DNA from: CAURMH01 sp963525745
GTDB lineage: Bacteria > Pseudomonadota > Gammaproteobacteria > Enterobacterales > Pasteurellaceae
Reading direction: 5' to 3'
Length of the DNA: 12,619 nucleotides
NCBI GenBank assembly: GCA_963525745.1
Contig: CAURMH010000046.1
Span: forward strand, 1 to 12,619
Shown: positions 1-7,862 of the stretch, piece after piece
Layout: each line of letters begins with the position of its first letter
Numbering within the stretch: position 1 is the first letter of the stretch
Made by a program: the position numbers and the translations under genes
Notes under the pieces: generated by a model
Database searches by the model: none
What the model was told of the DNA's origin: nothing
What the model saw: the letters and a program-made list of their open reading frames with translations, nothing else

Positions 1-2
1 GT

Positions 3-365
3 CAAGACGATCCGGAAATGGCGGAAATTGCGGAAGAATGTAAACAAGAAGCCTATGATTTATTCTTAGCGGCAGCAGAACAAGAGAAAGACTGGGCGGA
101 TTACTTGTTCAAAGACGGCTCCATGATCGGCTTGAACAGAGACATTTTGGTGCAATACGTGGAATACATCACTAACATCCGTATGCAGGCGGTAGGCTTA
201 CCGTTGCCATTCCAAGCGCGCTCCAACCCGATTCCTTGGATCAACGCCTGGTTGGTTTCCGACAACGTACAAGTGGCACCGCAAGAAGTGGAAGTGAGTT
301 CTTATCTTGTCGGTCAAATTGACTCCAAAGTGGACACCAAAGATTTCGACGGATTTGATTTATAA
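3..365 (+). CDS. nrdB: Ribonucleoside-diphosphate reductase class Ia, beta subunit (C-terminal part)
   Basis: Last 120 codons of NrdB, the di-iron/tyrosyl-radical subunit (R2) that delivers the radical to NrdA for making deoxyribonucleotides from NDPs in the cytosol. The frame is already open at position 3 (reading QDDPEMAEIAEECKQE), so the ATG at 18 is internal and the gene begins upstream of the window. Visible hallmarks are the helix with KDWADYLFKDGSMIGLN, then NPIPWINAWLVSDNVQVAPQ, and the flexible tail starting SSYLVGQIDS. The Tyr of that tail is exactly 20 residues from the C-terminus, matching Tyr356 of E. coli R2, which relays the radical to R1; the last residues dock into NrdA. The iron ligands and radical Tyr lie outside the window. 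Usual length is about 376 residues. In E. coli the ferredoxin gene yfaE follows nrdB; here it does not. Identification is very secure. Confidence 0.97.
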   Translation, partial: QDDPEMAEIAEECKQEAYDLFLAAAEQEKDWADYLFKDGSMIGLNRDILVQYVEYITNIRMQAVGLPLPFQARSNPIPWINAWLVSDNVQVAPQEVEVSSYLVGQIDSKVDTKDFDGFDL

Positions 366-405
366 TTCTTCTTCAATTATGATTACGCTCAAGGCTAACG
401 CATAA

Positions 406-441
406 AAGTGAGCAATACATTTTGCTCGCTTATTTAATTTT
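406..441 (+). terminator. Intrinsic terminator after nrdB
   Basis: A 10-bp stem, AAGTGAGCAA (406-415) with TTGCTCGCTT (422-431), has one G.U wobble and a 6-nt loop. It is followed by an AT-rich tail ending in a run of five T (437-441). It closes the nrd operon and separates it from the acyltransferase starting at 447, so that gene needs its own promoter or depends on read-through. Confidence 0.75.
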
Positions 442-446
442 TAATT

Positions 447-1562
447 ATGAATATCTCAATCCCCGCATCAAAACTCTATTCTCTTCAATATATAAGAGGA
501 ATTGCTGCTCTTGCCGTTTTATTCTATCACTTACAAGCCTCTTTAAATAACGTTTACGCTCAAACGAATCTCGGCGAATTAATTTTTTCACAAGGTCAAT
601 TTGGTGTCGAGTTATTCTTTGTATTAAGTGGGTTTATTATTTGCTTTTCAACGGAGCGGATAGAATCACGCGCCGTAATAAAATTTTTAATCCGCAGAAT
701 TTTTAGAATCTATCCATTACTGATCCTTTGTGTCACTGCTTATTATTTTCTTTTAAGTAGTCACTATGATCTTCATTATTATAGTGTTTCCGTACTAGGA
801 TTTAATTTTAACTATAAAGCGGCTGCGCCTTTTTTCGGTTGGAATGTCCTACCAACCGCATGGTCAATTTCTTATGAGCTCAGTTTTTATTTTTTATTTG
901 CTATTGCAATGCTTATAAGTCATAAATATAGAATCTTACTTGCATGTATTTTAGTCATCGGTGCTTATCTGTCTGCCAGTTATTATTTCAATCATGAGTT
1001 CTTTCTCTATTTTAATAAATCGGAAAATCATAATATCGGCGAGCATAATATTTTCTATCTTTTCACCTCACCCATGTTTTTAGAATTTATTTATGGCATG
1101 CTTATTTATGTTATTTATCACTATTTTAGAAACTCCACGTTTTCAATCAATAGTGAAAATCGTTATCCGATTAAATTTTTAATTATTTTATCTATTATCT
1201 ATCTCATCGCATTGATTGCTTCCGATGATAAGAATAATCCTCATATTCTCCTCCAACAAGGCCCTTTAGCCTGGGGATTGATTGCCGCAATGATGCTTTC
1301 ATTAAGTATTATTTATGAAACATTATTTAGTACAAATAAATCTCATTTCTTAGATTACTTAGGCGAAATATCCTATTCACTCTATATTAGTCACATGCTA
1401 ATCTTTGATTTAATTTATCGTAAATTCGGTATAGTTAAACAAAATGGTATCACGCCTTTTATTATGTCCACCATTTTTGCAATTATTATTGCAATCATAC
1501 TGCATCATCTTATAGAAAAACCGCTTATTCATTTTTCAAAGAAATTAATTAAACGTTTTTAA
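447..1562 (+). CDS. Acyltransferase-3 family membrane protein (OafA/Oac-like O-acyltransferase)
   Basis: Integral inner-membrane protein of 371 residues with about ten hydrophobic segments and no soluble extra domain. The whole acyltransferase-3 motif set is present: YIRGIAALAVLFYHL at 15-29 with the expected catalytic His28; VELFFVLSGF at 54-63; RRIFRIYP at 83-90; AWSISYE at 138-144; LGEISYSLYISH at 305-316; and HLIEKPL at 354-360. Family members move acetyl or other acyl groups across the membrane onto surface polysaccharide, LOS/LPS or other glycans; the acceptor cannot be told from sequence. The ATG at 447 was chosen because the RG..H motif then sits at its normal distance from the N-terminus; no clear Shine-Dalgarno is visible (upstream is only A/T). 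The gene is visibly more AT-rich than nrdB and the genes to its right, which fits later acquisition. It ends 61 bases from the convergent rnd gene. Family is certain, substrate unknown. Confidence 0.9.
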   Translation: MNISIPASKLYSLQYIRGIAALAVLFYHLQASLNNVYAQTNLGELIFSQGQFGVELFFVLSGFIICFSTERIESRAVIKFLIRRIFRIYPLLILCVTAYYFLLSSHYDLHYYSVSVLGFNFNYKAAAPFFGWNVLPTAWSISYELSFYFLFAIAMLISHKYRILLACILVIGAYLSASYYFNHEFFLYFNKSENHNIGEHNIFYLFTSPMFLEFIYGMLIYVIYHYFRNSTFSINSENRYPIKFLIILSIIYLIALIASDDKNNPHILLQQGPLAWGLIAAMMLSLSIIYETLFSTNKSHFLDYLGEISYSLYISHMLIFDLIYRKFGIVKQNGITPFIMSTIFAIIIAIILHHLIEKPLIHFSKKLIKRF

Positions 1563-1566
1563 AAAC

Positions 1567-1600
1567 TTAAAGGAGCTTGTTAAAATTCACAAGCCCCTTT
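1567..1600. terminator. Bidirectional terminator between acyltransferase and rnd
   Basis: Thirteen-bp inverted repeat, TAAAGGAGCTTGT (1567-1579) and ACAAGCCCCTTTA (1588-1600), with an 8-nt loop. Read on the + strand the stem has one A.C mismatch. Read on the - strand the same position becomes a G.U wobble, so the stem is fully paired, and it is followed by AAGTTTTTA. It therefore works best for rnd but serves both convergent genes. Confidence 0.8.
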
Positions 1601-1622
1601 AAATGTTTCATTTATAATCAGG

Positions 1623-2774
1623 CTATCCAACCTTATTCACTATATCAATCAACCGTAATCCTATCTCTTTTCGCCATCCCTGTAATAATTCAGGCAAATG
1701 GGATTGATCTTGTTTTTTTAACCATGTCCAAGAAAGCAGCTCTTCTAAACTGCGCTTACTTGCGACTAATTCCGAATTTAATCCCGGCGGAGTAAAAAGT
1801 TTAAGCTTTTCGGATAATAATTTAATCGCCTGCTTATAGCGGCAATCTTCCATAACCCGTATGATTCGATCCGGATAATCATTTGGAGCAATCCGTCTGG
1901 CCTGAGTGAGAATCTGTAAAATTTTCTTACCGCGTATGCGAACTTCATTTTCGGAAAATCCTAATGCCAGCATTTCAGAAGAATTTTTAGGGTTATAACG
2001 GGCGGCTTTCCATAAATTTTCCGATTTAACAATCAAAGGAAGCGCCAAATCACGCGTTTGTCCCAATATCAAACGCCATTTCGCCAATAATTTCAAACGC
2101 GCCAATTCCGATGGGGTTAATTTCCACGCGTTAGGAATATCCAAATAAGCGGTTTCAGGATCTTTCTCTTGCATTTTGCATGCTTTTTGTAAAGCCAAAG
2201 CGCAATCCTCCCGCGCTGCCGCGCTCCAAGGCGTTGCCTGTAATTCTTCCGCTAAACGCCAATAAAGCGGCAGCAAATACCACACGTCTGCCGCCGCATA
2301 TTGCAATTGTATATCGGATAAAGGCCGCTTCAGCCAATTGGTCCGCGTCGCGCCTTTATCAATTTCAACCGACAAATATTGCAAAATCAATGTAGCCAAT
2401 CCGGTGGCTTGAGGCTGCCCTAAAAAACGCACCATAATTTGTGTATCCAGCATAGGCTCCGGTAACTGATTGAAATATTGGAGAAAAACAACAAGATCTT
2501 CGCTACAGGCATGAAGAACTTTTATCACATGATGATTTTTTAATAAATCGACAAAAGGCGAAAAATCCGTTATTTGTAAAGGATCGATTAAATAAACCTG
2601 TTCTCCGTCATAAACCTGAATCAGCCCCAATTTAGGACGATAACTGGAAACGCGAACAAATTCTGTATCCAGTGCGATAACCGGCTTTTGAGCAACTCGA
2701 GAGCAAAGCTCACTTAATTCATGATCCTGAGTCACCAACACAAAGTGCGGTCGATTTTGACATTCTTTTATCAT
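1623..2774 (-). CDS. rnd: Ribonuclease D
   Basis: 3'-to-5' exoribonuclease that trims tRNA precursors and other small stable RNAs; cytosolic. The N-terminal DEDD exonuclease domain shows DTEF (Asp36, Glu38), HACSEDL (Asp93) and the third motif QYAAADVWYL with Tyr159 and Asp163, i.e. the DEDDy type. An HRDC-type helical region follows at roughly 210-300, then a second C-terminal helical domain. Length is 383 residues, near the family norm of about 375. An ATG 36 bases further up (2810) would add 12 residues, but it lies inside a perfect 10-bp hairpin and those residues have no counterpart in E. coli RNase D. The ATG at 2774 has GAAGGA just upstream, so I use it. This is the last gene of the yoaA-tsaB-yeaY-fadD-rnd run. 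An uptake signal lies near its 5' end. Confidence 0.95.
   Translation of the reverse strand: MIKECQNRPHFVLVTQDHELSELCSRVAQKPVIALDTEFVRVSSYRPKLGLIQVYDGEQVYLIDPLQITDFSPFVDLLKNHHVIKVLHACSEDLVVFLQYFNQLPEPMLDTQIMVRFLGQPQATGLATLILQYLSVEIDKGATRTNWLKRPLSDIQLQYAAADVWYLLPLYWRLAEELQATPWSAAAREDCALALQKACKMQEKDPETAYLDIPNAWKLTPSELARLKLLAKWRLILGQTRDLALPLIVKSENLWKAARYNPKNSSEMLALGFSENEVRIRGKKILQILTQARRIAPNDYPDRIIRVMEDCRYKQAIKLLSEKLKLFTPPGLNSELVASKRSLEELLSWTWLKKQDQSHLPELLQGWRKEIGLRLIDIVNKVG
2743..2751 (+). repeat. DNA uptake signal sequence (Hin-type USS)
   Basis: Perfect AAGTGCGGT followed by the typical CGATTTT T-rich flank; it lies inside the start of rnd, antisense to it. Such sites are recognised by the Pasteurellaceae natural transformation machinery. 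Confidence 0.85.
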
Positions 2775-2793
2775 TTTTCCTTCTACAAAATGA

Positions 2794-2817
2794 AAGGGAT
2801 ATGCCGTCATATCCCTT
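2794..2817 (-). terminator. Hairpin at the fadD-rnd junction (possible attenuating terminator)
   Basis: Perfect 10-bp stem: on the - strand AAGGGATATG, loop ACGG, CATATCCCTT, then TCATTTTG. It starts 8 bases after the fadD stop codon and ends 19 bases before the rnd start codon. The tail is only moderately T-rich, so it may stop part of the transcripts or act as an RNA-processing or stability element. It buries the alternative rnd ATG at 2810. Confidence 0.55.
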
Positions 2818-2825
2818 ATACAAGA

Positions 2826-4520
2826 TTACTCGGCATCAGCCGAATATTTCGCTATTTCCTCGTCGCGCACGACACGGCGTAAAATTTTTCCCACATTGCT
2901 CTTAGGCAATTCATCGCGGAACTCAATTTCTTTCGGGACTTTATAACCCGTCAAATGCTGCCGGCAATGTTGGCGCAACTCTTCTCGAGTTAGACTGTCG
3001 TCTTTTTTAACGACAAAAATTTTAATTGTTTCCCCCGATACTTGATGCGGTACGCCAATAGCAACCACTTCAGCGACCTTATAATTAAGCATCACCACAT
3101 CTTCAATTTCATTCGGATAAACATTAAACCCGGAAACTAAAATCATGTCTTTTTTACGATCAACAATGCGCAAATTGCAAGTTTCATCCATCACAACAAT
3201 ATCGCCCGTCGCCATCCAGCCGTCATGCATCACTTCTGCGGTCGCCTCCGGACGTTGCCAATAGCCCTGCATCACCTGCTCACCTTTAACCCAAAGCTCG
3301 CCCGGTTCGCCAATAGGCGCCTCCGTCCCATTTTCTTGCATAATTTTAATATCTGTATTCGGAATCGGCGAACCAATCGTGCCATTATGTTTTTCTACAT
3401 TAATAGAACAAGCTGCAATTAAGGGCGAACATTCAGTCATGCCATAGCCTTCAATAATCCGACAGCCGGTCAGTTCATGCCAACGTGTCGCAACGGATTG
3501 ATGAATCGCCATTCCGCCTGCCACCGATAATTTTAAAGCGGAAAAATCCACTTCTTTAAAATTTTCATTATTTAACAAGGCATTATAAAGCGTGTTGACG
3601 CCCGTAATCGCATTAAAACGATATTTCTTAAGCTCTTTTACAAACCCTTCAATATCACGCGGATTCGTAATCAAAATTGCCGTGACGCCCAATTCGATAA
3701 ATAACAAACAATTCACGGTCAACGCAAAAATATGGTATAGCGGCAAGGCCAAAACTGCGGTGCGTTGCTTACCGCTATCGCCGATAAAGGGTTCCGCCAC
3801 CCATCTTGCCTGTAATACATTCGTGATAATATTGCCGTGACTGAGCATCGCACCTTTCGCAATTCCCGTCGTACCGCCGGTATATTGCAAAAAAGCCAAA
3901 TCATTACGCTCAATCTGAGGACGCACATATTGACGATATTTGCCGACACTTAATACTTCACGAAATGTCACGGCATGAGGTAATTTATATTTCGGCACTA
4001 ATTTTTTAATATATTTCACCACAAAATTAATCAATGTCCGCTTACCGAAAGAAAGCTGATCCCCCATGCGGGTTAAAATCACGTACTTAACCGCCGTATT
4101 AAAAACCACTTTTTCTAACGTCGACGCAAAATTCGACACCACGACAATCGCCACGGCACCGCTGTCCTGCAATTGATGTTCCAGCTCCCGCGGAGTATAA
4201 AGCGGATTCACATTAACCGCAATTAAGCCCGCTCGCAGCACGCCTAAGAGCGCTATCGGATATTGCAACAAATTCGGCATCATTAACGCAACGCGATCCC
4301 CGCGCTGCAATTTAAGCTCATTTTGTAAATATGCAGCAAAGGCACGGCTACGTTCTTCCAATTTACGAAAGGTTAACGCCTGCCCCATATTAATATAGGC
4401 CGGGCGATCCGGATGTTCACGAACCGCCTTATCAAACATATCCAAAATGGAATCATACTTCGACGTATCGATTTCTTTTTCTGCACCTTCCGGATAGTTC
4501 TTAAACCAAATTTTTTCCAT
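2826..4520 (-). CDS. fadD: Long-chain fatty acid-CoA ligase
   Basis: Activates long-chain fatty acids to acyl-CoA through an acyl-adenylate, at the inner face of the inner membrane. ANL adenylating-enzyme motifs in order: P-loop YTGGTTGIAKGAMLSH at 213-228; EGYGMTE at 357-363; DGWMATGD at 433-440; DRKKDMI with the hinge region at 454-460; and the C-terminal catalytic lysine in GKILRR (Lys545). Length from the ATG at 4520 is 564 residues, close to E. coli FadD (561). The 12 extra residues available from 4556 are not family-like, while the 4520 ATG has AAGGA at good spacing. It follows yeaY by 42 bases and precedes rnd by 51. No other beta-oxidation gene is in the window, so its role could be uptake and phospholipid incorporation rather than degradation; that is inference. 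Confidence 0.96.
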   Translation of the reverse strand: MEKIWFKNYPEGAEKEIDTSKYDSILDMFDKAVREHPDRPAYINMGQALTFRKLEERSRAFAAYLQNELKLQRGDRVALMMPNLLQYPIALLGVLRAGLIAVNVNPLYTPRELEHQLQDSGAVAIVVVSNFASTLEKVVFNTAVKYVILTRMGDQLSFGKRTLINFVVKYIKKLVPKYKLPHAVTFREVLSVGKYRQYVRPQIERNDLAFLQYTGGTTGIAKGAMLSHGNIITNVLQARWVAEPFIGDSGKQRTAVLALPLYHIFALTVNCLLFIELGVTAILITNPRDIEGFVKELKKYRFNAITGVNTLYNALLNNENFKEVDFSALKLSVAGGMAIHQSVATRWHELTGCRIIEGYGMTECSPLIAACSINVEKHNGTIGSPIPNTDIKIMQENGTEAPIGEPGELWVKGEQVMQGYWQRPEATAEVMHDGWMATGDIVVMDETCNLRIVDRKKDMILVSGFNVYPNEIEDVVMLNYKVAEVVAIGVPHQVSGETIKIFVVKKDDSLTREELRQHCRQHLTGYKVPKEIEFRDELPKSNVGKILRRVVRDEEIAKYSADAE

Positions 4521-4562
4521 GCTCGTCCTTTTTATCAAAGAAAAGTTAAGTCGCACATCGGC

Positions 4563-5102
4563 TTAATATAAATAATATTGCACCTGCACTTCATCATACC
4601 AACGATGACGCCAGCCCCACGGCACGCCCCATAGGTCATCATCAAACGGATAATAATAAGATTGCCCTAATTTCCATAGGCGATATTGCTGCACATTCAC
4701 CACCGGGTAAATGTAATCCGCCTGATCAATCTTACCGGATTCGCGCTTGGTTAAAATTCCACCAAGGGTAATAAATTGTTCTTTTAACATTTCCGGCTCA
4801 ATCAAGCCATGAAAATAAGCGATAAAACGACCATTCGGTGCCGCATCAAGCATCGGTTTTGCCGCCAACGGCGAAACCGGAAGGCTTAATATTTCGACTT
4901 TCGTTTGCTGCGGTTGTGCAGTCACCTTCATCACACGCCCGGCCAAACGTATTGTTTTGCATTGACAGTGAAAATCGTCATCTTTAATTTCGGCAAAGGA
5001 CGTTAACTGAAACCGCGCCTTTTCCAGGCCGGCCGGCGGCGCCATGCAACCGCTTACCCCTAATAAAAGTGCGGTCAAAAATAGAATCGCTTTTCGTTTC
5101 AT
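4563..5102 (-). CDS. yeaY: Slp-family outer membrane lipoprotein
   Basis: Predicted outer-membrane lipoprotein of 179 residues. It has a lipoprotein signal peptide: MKRK, a hydrophobic stretch, then lipobox VSGC with Cys19 as the lipidated residue. The +2 residue is Met, not Asp, which favours sorting to the outer membrane. The mature part starts with PPAGLEKA and contains a Slp-type core (LAGRVMKVT, IAYFHGLIEPEMLKEQ, LGGILT) and a tail rich in Trp/Tyr (YYYPFDDDLWGVPWGW). The molecular function of Slp/YeaY proteins is not well known; E. coli Slp is linked to starvation and acid stress. The symbol rests on position: in E. coli yeaY lies between tsaB and fadD, as here. The ATG at 5102 has AAGGGGG just upstream. 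A USS overlaps the signal-peptide codons. Confidence 0.88.
   Translation of the reverse strand: MKRKAILFLTALLLGVSGCMAPPAGLEKARFQLTSFAEIKDDDFHCQCKTIRLAGRVMKVTAQPQQTKVEILSLPVSPLAAKPMLDAAPNGRFIAYFHGLIEPEMLKEQFITLGGILTKRESGKIDQADYIYPVVNVQQYRLWKLGQSYYYPFDDDLWGVPWGWRHRWYDEVQVQYYLY
5067..5075 (+). repeat. DNA uptake signal sequence
   Basis: Perfect AAGTGCGGT in an AAAAGTGCGGTCAAAAATAG context. It lies within the signal-peptide region of yeaY, antisense to it. Confidence 0.85.
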
Positions 5103-5129
5103 CTTTCCCCCTTTACGCTTTCCGACAAC

Positions 5130-5840
5130 CTATTCTCTGCCGGGTAATTTTTTCCAAGTGACTTCATTACGTAAATAAACTGGCTCAATGTCTAACGCGC
5201 TGACAACCCGTTTGTTTTGCCACTCGACCAACGCAAGATCCAACATATCCCGCGCGGATGGTAACACAATCTCCGATCCCTTAAAACCGTTCGCGCTAAA
5301 TAACGGATAAGCCTGCCAGCCGGTTCCAACCTGTAGGGATTCACGCGAAGACAATTGCGGCAAAATCCGTTCCGGCGCCACAACCTGTTCATCAATCAGC
5401 GTCTGCCATTCAAAAAACTCGCCGAAATCTGACCGCACTTTGATACGCCGATATTGCGCAAAATAAACTTCATTCATCCGCGCATCAATTGCCGCCAGCA
5501 CATTTTCCGCTTGATAACGCACATAAGCCGCCTGAGCCATCGCCATCAAATCGGAAACGGGAATCACCGGCAAATCGGCAGCCAATGCCAGCCCTTGCGC
5601 CACAGCGGCACTGATGCGTACTCCGGTAAAACTGCCCGGCCCGCGCCCGAATGCCAAGCCGTCGACCTGTGACAAACGCAGCCCCGAATTCACCAAAATC
5701 TCATCAATCATCGGTAAAATTCGTTGTGTATGCGTCCGTTGCGCCACTTCATCCAAAAATGTTTTTTCACCCTGATGCAACAACGCCACCGAGCAGGCCT
5801 CTGTCGCCGTATCTAATGCCAATAACGTTAACTTATCCAT
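5130..5840 (-). CDS. tsaB: tRNA threonylcarbamoyladenosine biosynthesis protein TsaB
   Basis: Scaffold partner of TsaD (with TsaE) in making the t6A modification at position 37 of tRNAs that read ANN codons; cytosolic and normally essential. The 236-residue protein has the ASKHA-type N-terminus LALDTATEACSVAL (7-20), HTQRILPMIDEIL, and the signature GRGPGSFTGVR at 65-75. The C-terminal part has AAIDARMNEVY, VGTGWQAYP and the ending PVYLRNEVTWKKLPGRE, all TsaB-like. It lacks the HxxxH metal site of TsaD, as expected for TsaB. Length fits the family (about 231). It starts 15 bases after the yoaA stop and ends 27 bases before yeaY, so it is almost certainly cotranscribed with both. Confidence 0.96.
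   Translation of the reverse strand: MDKLTLLALDTATEACSVALLHQGEKTFLDEVAQRTHTQRILPMIDEILVNSGLRLSQVDGLAFGRGPGSFTGVRISAAVAQGLALAADLPVIPVSDLMAMAQAAYVRYQAENVLAAIDARMNEVYFAQYRRIKVRSDFGEFFEWQTLIDEQVVAPERILPQLSSRESLQVGTGWQAYPLFSANGFKGSEIVLPSARDMLDLALVEWQNKRVVSALDIEPVYLRNEVTWKKLPGRE
5432..5440 (-). repeat. DNA uptake signal sequence
   Basis: ACCGCACTT on the + strand, i.e. perfect AAGTGCGGT on the - strand followed by CAGATTT; inside tsaB in the sense direction. Confidence 0.85.
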
Positions 5841-5855
5841 TCGTTTTCCATTCAG

Positions 5856-7754
5856 TTAATTTTGAAGAAATTGTATCACTTTCTGCAAATCGCGGGTACG
5901 ACCGGCATTCGGCAAACTTTTTAAAAACGTTGCCCCATAAGGACGCATAACCAGCCGATTGTCACAAATAATAATCGCCCCCCGATCGGTCACATCACGA
6001 ATTAAACGCCCTACGCCTTGTTTCAACGTAATCACCGCGTCGGGCAATTGAATTTCATGAAACGGATCACCGCCCTGTAACCGGCAATCTTCAATACGTG
6101 CTTTTAATAACGGATCGTCCGGCGCCGTAAAAGGTAATTTATCAATAACAACCAGTGATAACGCGTCGCCGCGCACATCAATACCTTCCCAAAAACCGGA
6201 GGTCGCCACTAAAACACTGTGAGGTTCGTGAATAAACCGCTCCAACAATTTTCCTTTTGCCGTCTCGCCCTGTAATAAAACGGACAATTCGCTATTTTCT
6301 CTAAAATAAGCGGCAAACCCGCGCATCATGACATAAGAGGTGCATAGTACAAAACAGCGTCCTTTATTCGCCTTAATCACCGGTAGCAACATTTCGGCCA
6401 ATGTGCTTAATGTATGCGCTTGATTGGCATTCGGCAAATAACGCGGCACACAAAGCAAGGCTTGCTTGGGATAATTAAACGGGCTGGGTAAAATTTTTTG
6501 TTCTGCCGCCGTAATGCCTAATCGGTGACAAAAATGGTCAAACGTTCCGCCCACTGCCAATGTCGCGGAAGTAAAAATCCAAGCCGCCTGCCGTTGGTTA
6601 AGTCGCTCGCCGAATTTATCGGCCACGGTCAGCGGCGTAATATGAATGCCGAACTGCCGCCCGAAGGTTTCATACCAATAACAATGTCCCATAATTTGGG
6701 TATCCTGCAAACGTTTTAATTGGCTTTTAATGGTTTCCGTACGCTCAAAAAGACTGTCCAGCGTTTGTGAACGACCAAGCGCCAATTTCATCACATCGGA
6801 TAAAAATTGCATTTTTTCCTGCCATATTTCAACGGATTTTTTGACCGCACTTTGCCCCAAAATTTCCCGCCAGTTTCCTTTTACATTGCCCTCGCCCAGC
6901 AACAATCGAAAATCCTGCACCACTTTCTGTAATGTGTCCGACGCCTTGCCCAGTTGTGACATGTCTTTTAATTCCGTGCGATAAACAATCTGGCTATCTT
7001 TACATAAATCGAAAATCTGACGAGACGTTAAGGACTGCCCAAAATACTGAGAAGCAATATCGGGTAACTGATGCGCTTCATCGAAAATAATCACTTCCGC
7101 CGACGGAATTAATTCGCCGAAGCCGCTTTCTTTCACCGCCATATCGGCAAAGAAAAGATGATGATTGACGACTACCAAATCGGCATTTAACGCTTTTTTA
7201 CGCGCCCGTGCCACATAACAATCGGCATAATTGGGGCAATCACTTCCCAAGCAACTTTCCACCGTGCTGGTAAGTTGCGATAAAATGGGGCTATCTTCCG
7301 CGATTGACACGCATTCCGTCAAATCGCCCGTAACCGTTCCGTTATTCCATTTTCGCACGGCGGAGAGATCCGCCAAAACGGATTTATCGCCCAATACGCC
7401 CTGAGTGATAAGCTGCTCCAGACGCTCTAAACATAAATAATTGGCACGACCTTTTAATAAGGCAATTTTTCCCGTATAGCCCAAAGCCTTTTTTATTGCC
7501 GGCAAGTCCCGATTAAATAACTGATCCTGCAAATTTTTTGAGCCGGTGGAAACAATCGTTTTTTTGCCCGCACTTAATGCCGGCGCCAAATAAGCAAAGG
7601 TTTTTCCGGTTCCCGTACCGGCTTCGACGACAAGGATGGATTGTTCTTCAATCGCTGCAGAGACGGCTTGCGCCATCGCCAGCTGTTCCGCCCGCGGACG
7701 AAACCCCTTAATCTGCCGACTTAATTCGCCGTTATCGGAAAAAATTTGATTCAT
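5856..7754 (-). CDS. yoaA: ATP-dependent DNA helicase YoaA (XPD/DinG family)
   Basis: Superfamily 2, 5'-to-3' Fe-S helicase of the XPD/DinG group; E. coli YoaA works with HolC (the DNA polymerase III chi subunit) in replication repair. Counting from the ATG at 7754 (632 residues): Walker A AGTGTGKT at 45-52; cysteines 108, 168, 173 and 179 forming the likely 4Fe-4S cluster (YLC, ESCLGSDCPNYADC); DEAH box at 225-228; TSAT at 395-398; FWEGIDVRG near 521-529; motif VI QGVGRLIR at 579-586. All needed residues are intact. A further in-frame ATG at 7772 would add six residues; neither has a strong Shine-Dalgarno, and I prefer 7754 because FSDNGELSRQIKGFRPR then aligns with the E. coli start. First gene of the yoaA-tsaB-yeaY-fadD-rnd run. 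An internal uptake signal is present. Confidence 0.94.
   Translation of the reverse strand: MNQIFSDNGELSRQIKGFRPRAEQLAMAQAVSAAIEEQSILVVEAGTGTGKTFAYLAPALSAGKKTIVSTGSKNLQDQLFNRDLPAIKKALGYTGKIALLKGRANYLCLERLEQLITQGVLGDKSVLADLSAVRKWNNGTVTGDLTECVSIAEDSPILSQLTSTVESCLGSDCPNYADCYVARARKKALNADLVVVNHHLFFADMAVKESGFGELIPSAEVIIFDEAHQLPDIASQYFGQSLTSRQIFDLCKDSQIVYRTELKDMSQLGKASDTLQKVVQDFRLLLGEGNVKGNWREILGQSAVKKSVEIWQEKMQFLSDVMKLALGRSQTLDSLFERTETIKSQLKRLQDTQIMGHCYWYETFGRQFGIHITPLTVADKFGERLNQRQAAWIFTSATLAVGGTFDHFCHRLGITAAEQKILPSPFNYPKQALLCVPRYLPNANQAHTLSTLAEMLLPVIKANKGRCFVLCTSYVMMRGFAAYFRENSELSVLLQGETAKGKLLERFIHEPHSVLVATSGFWEGIDVRGDALSLVVIDKLPFTAPDDPLLKARIEDCRLQGGDPFHEIQLPDAVITLKQGVGRLIRDVTDRGAIIICDNRLVMRPYGATFLKSLPNAGRTRDLQKVIQFLQN
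6844..6852 (-). repeat. DNA uptake signal sequence
   Basis: ACCGCACTT on the + strand, i.e. AAGTGCGGTCAAAAAA on the - strand; inside yoaA in the sense direction. Confidence 0.85.
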
Positions 7755-7810
7755 TCGTTCGGTTTTTGGCATATCGGTACACTTAAAAATAGCCTAATGA
7801 AGCCGCAAAG

Positions 7811-7840
7811 CAAAACAAAAAACGGTGGAAAAATCCACCG
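7811..7840 (-). terminator. Intrinsic terminator of pykA
   Basis: On the - strand: CGGTGGA (7840-7834), a TTTT loop, TCCACCG (7829-7823), then TTTTTTGTTTTG. A 7-bp GC-rich stem with a long T tract sits 22 bases after the pykA stop codon. It separates pykA from the yoaA unit. Confidence 0.9.
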
Positions 7841-7862
7841 CTCTTTGCCGATTGCCGATTGA

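Noticed and set aside
1577..1795. Open frame on the + strand across the acyltransferase-rnd gap
   Set aside because: It starts inside the bidirectional terminator and mostly overlaps rnd in antisense.
2155..2337. Overlapping open frames inside rnd, fadD, tsaB, yoaA and pykA on either strand
   Set aside because: They lack family motifs and ribosome sites and are covered by well-recognised genes in another frame.
7786..7813. Possible yoaA promoter (TTGCTT, 16-base spacer, TATTTT on the - strand)
   Set aside because: Both boxes are weak matches and the -35 overlaps the pykA terminator T tract; a promoter is expected here but the sequence does not define it.
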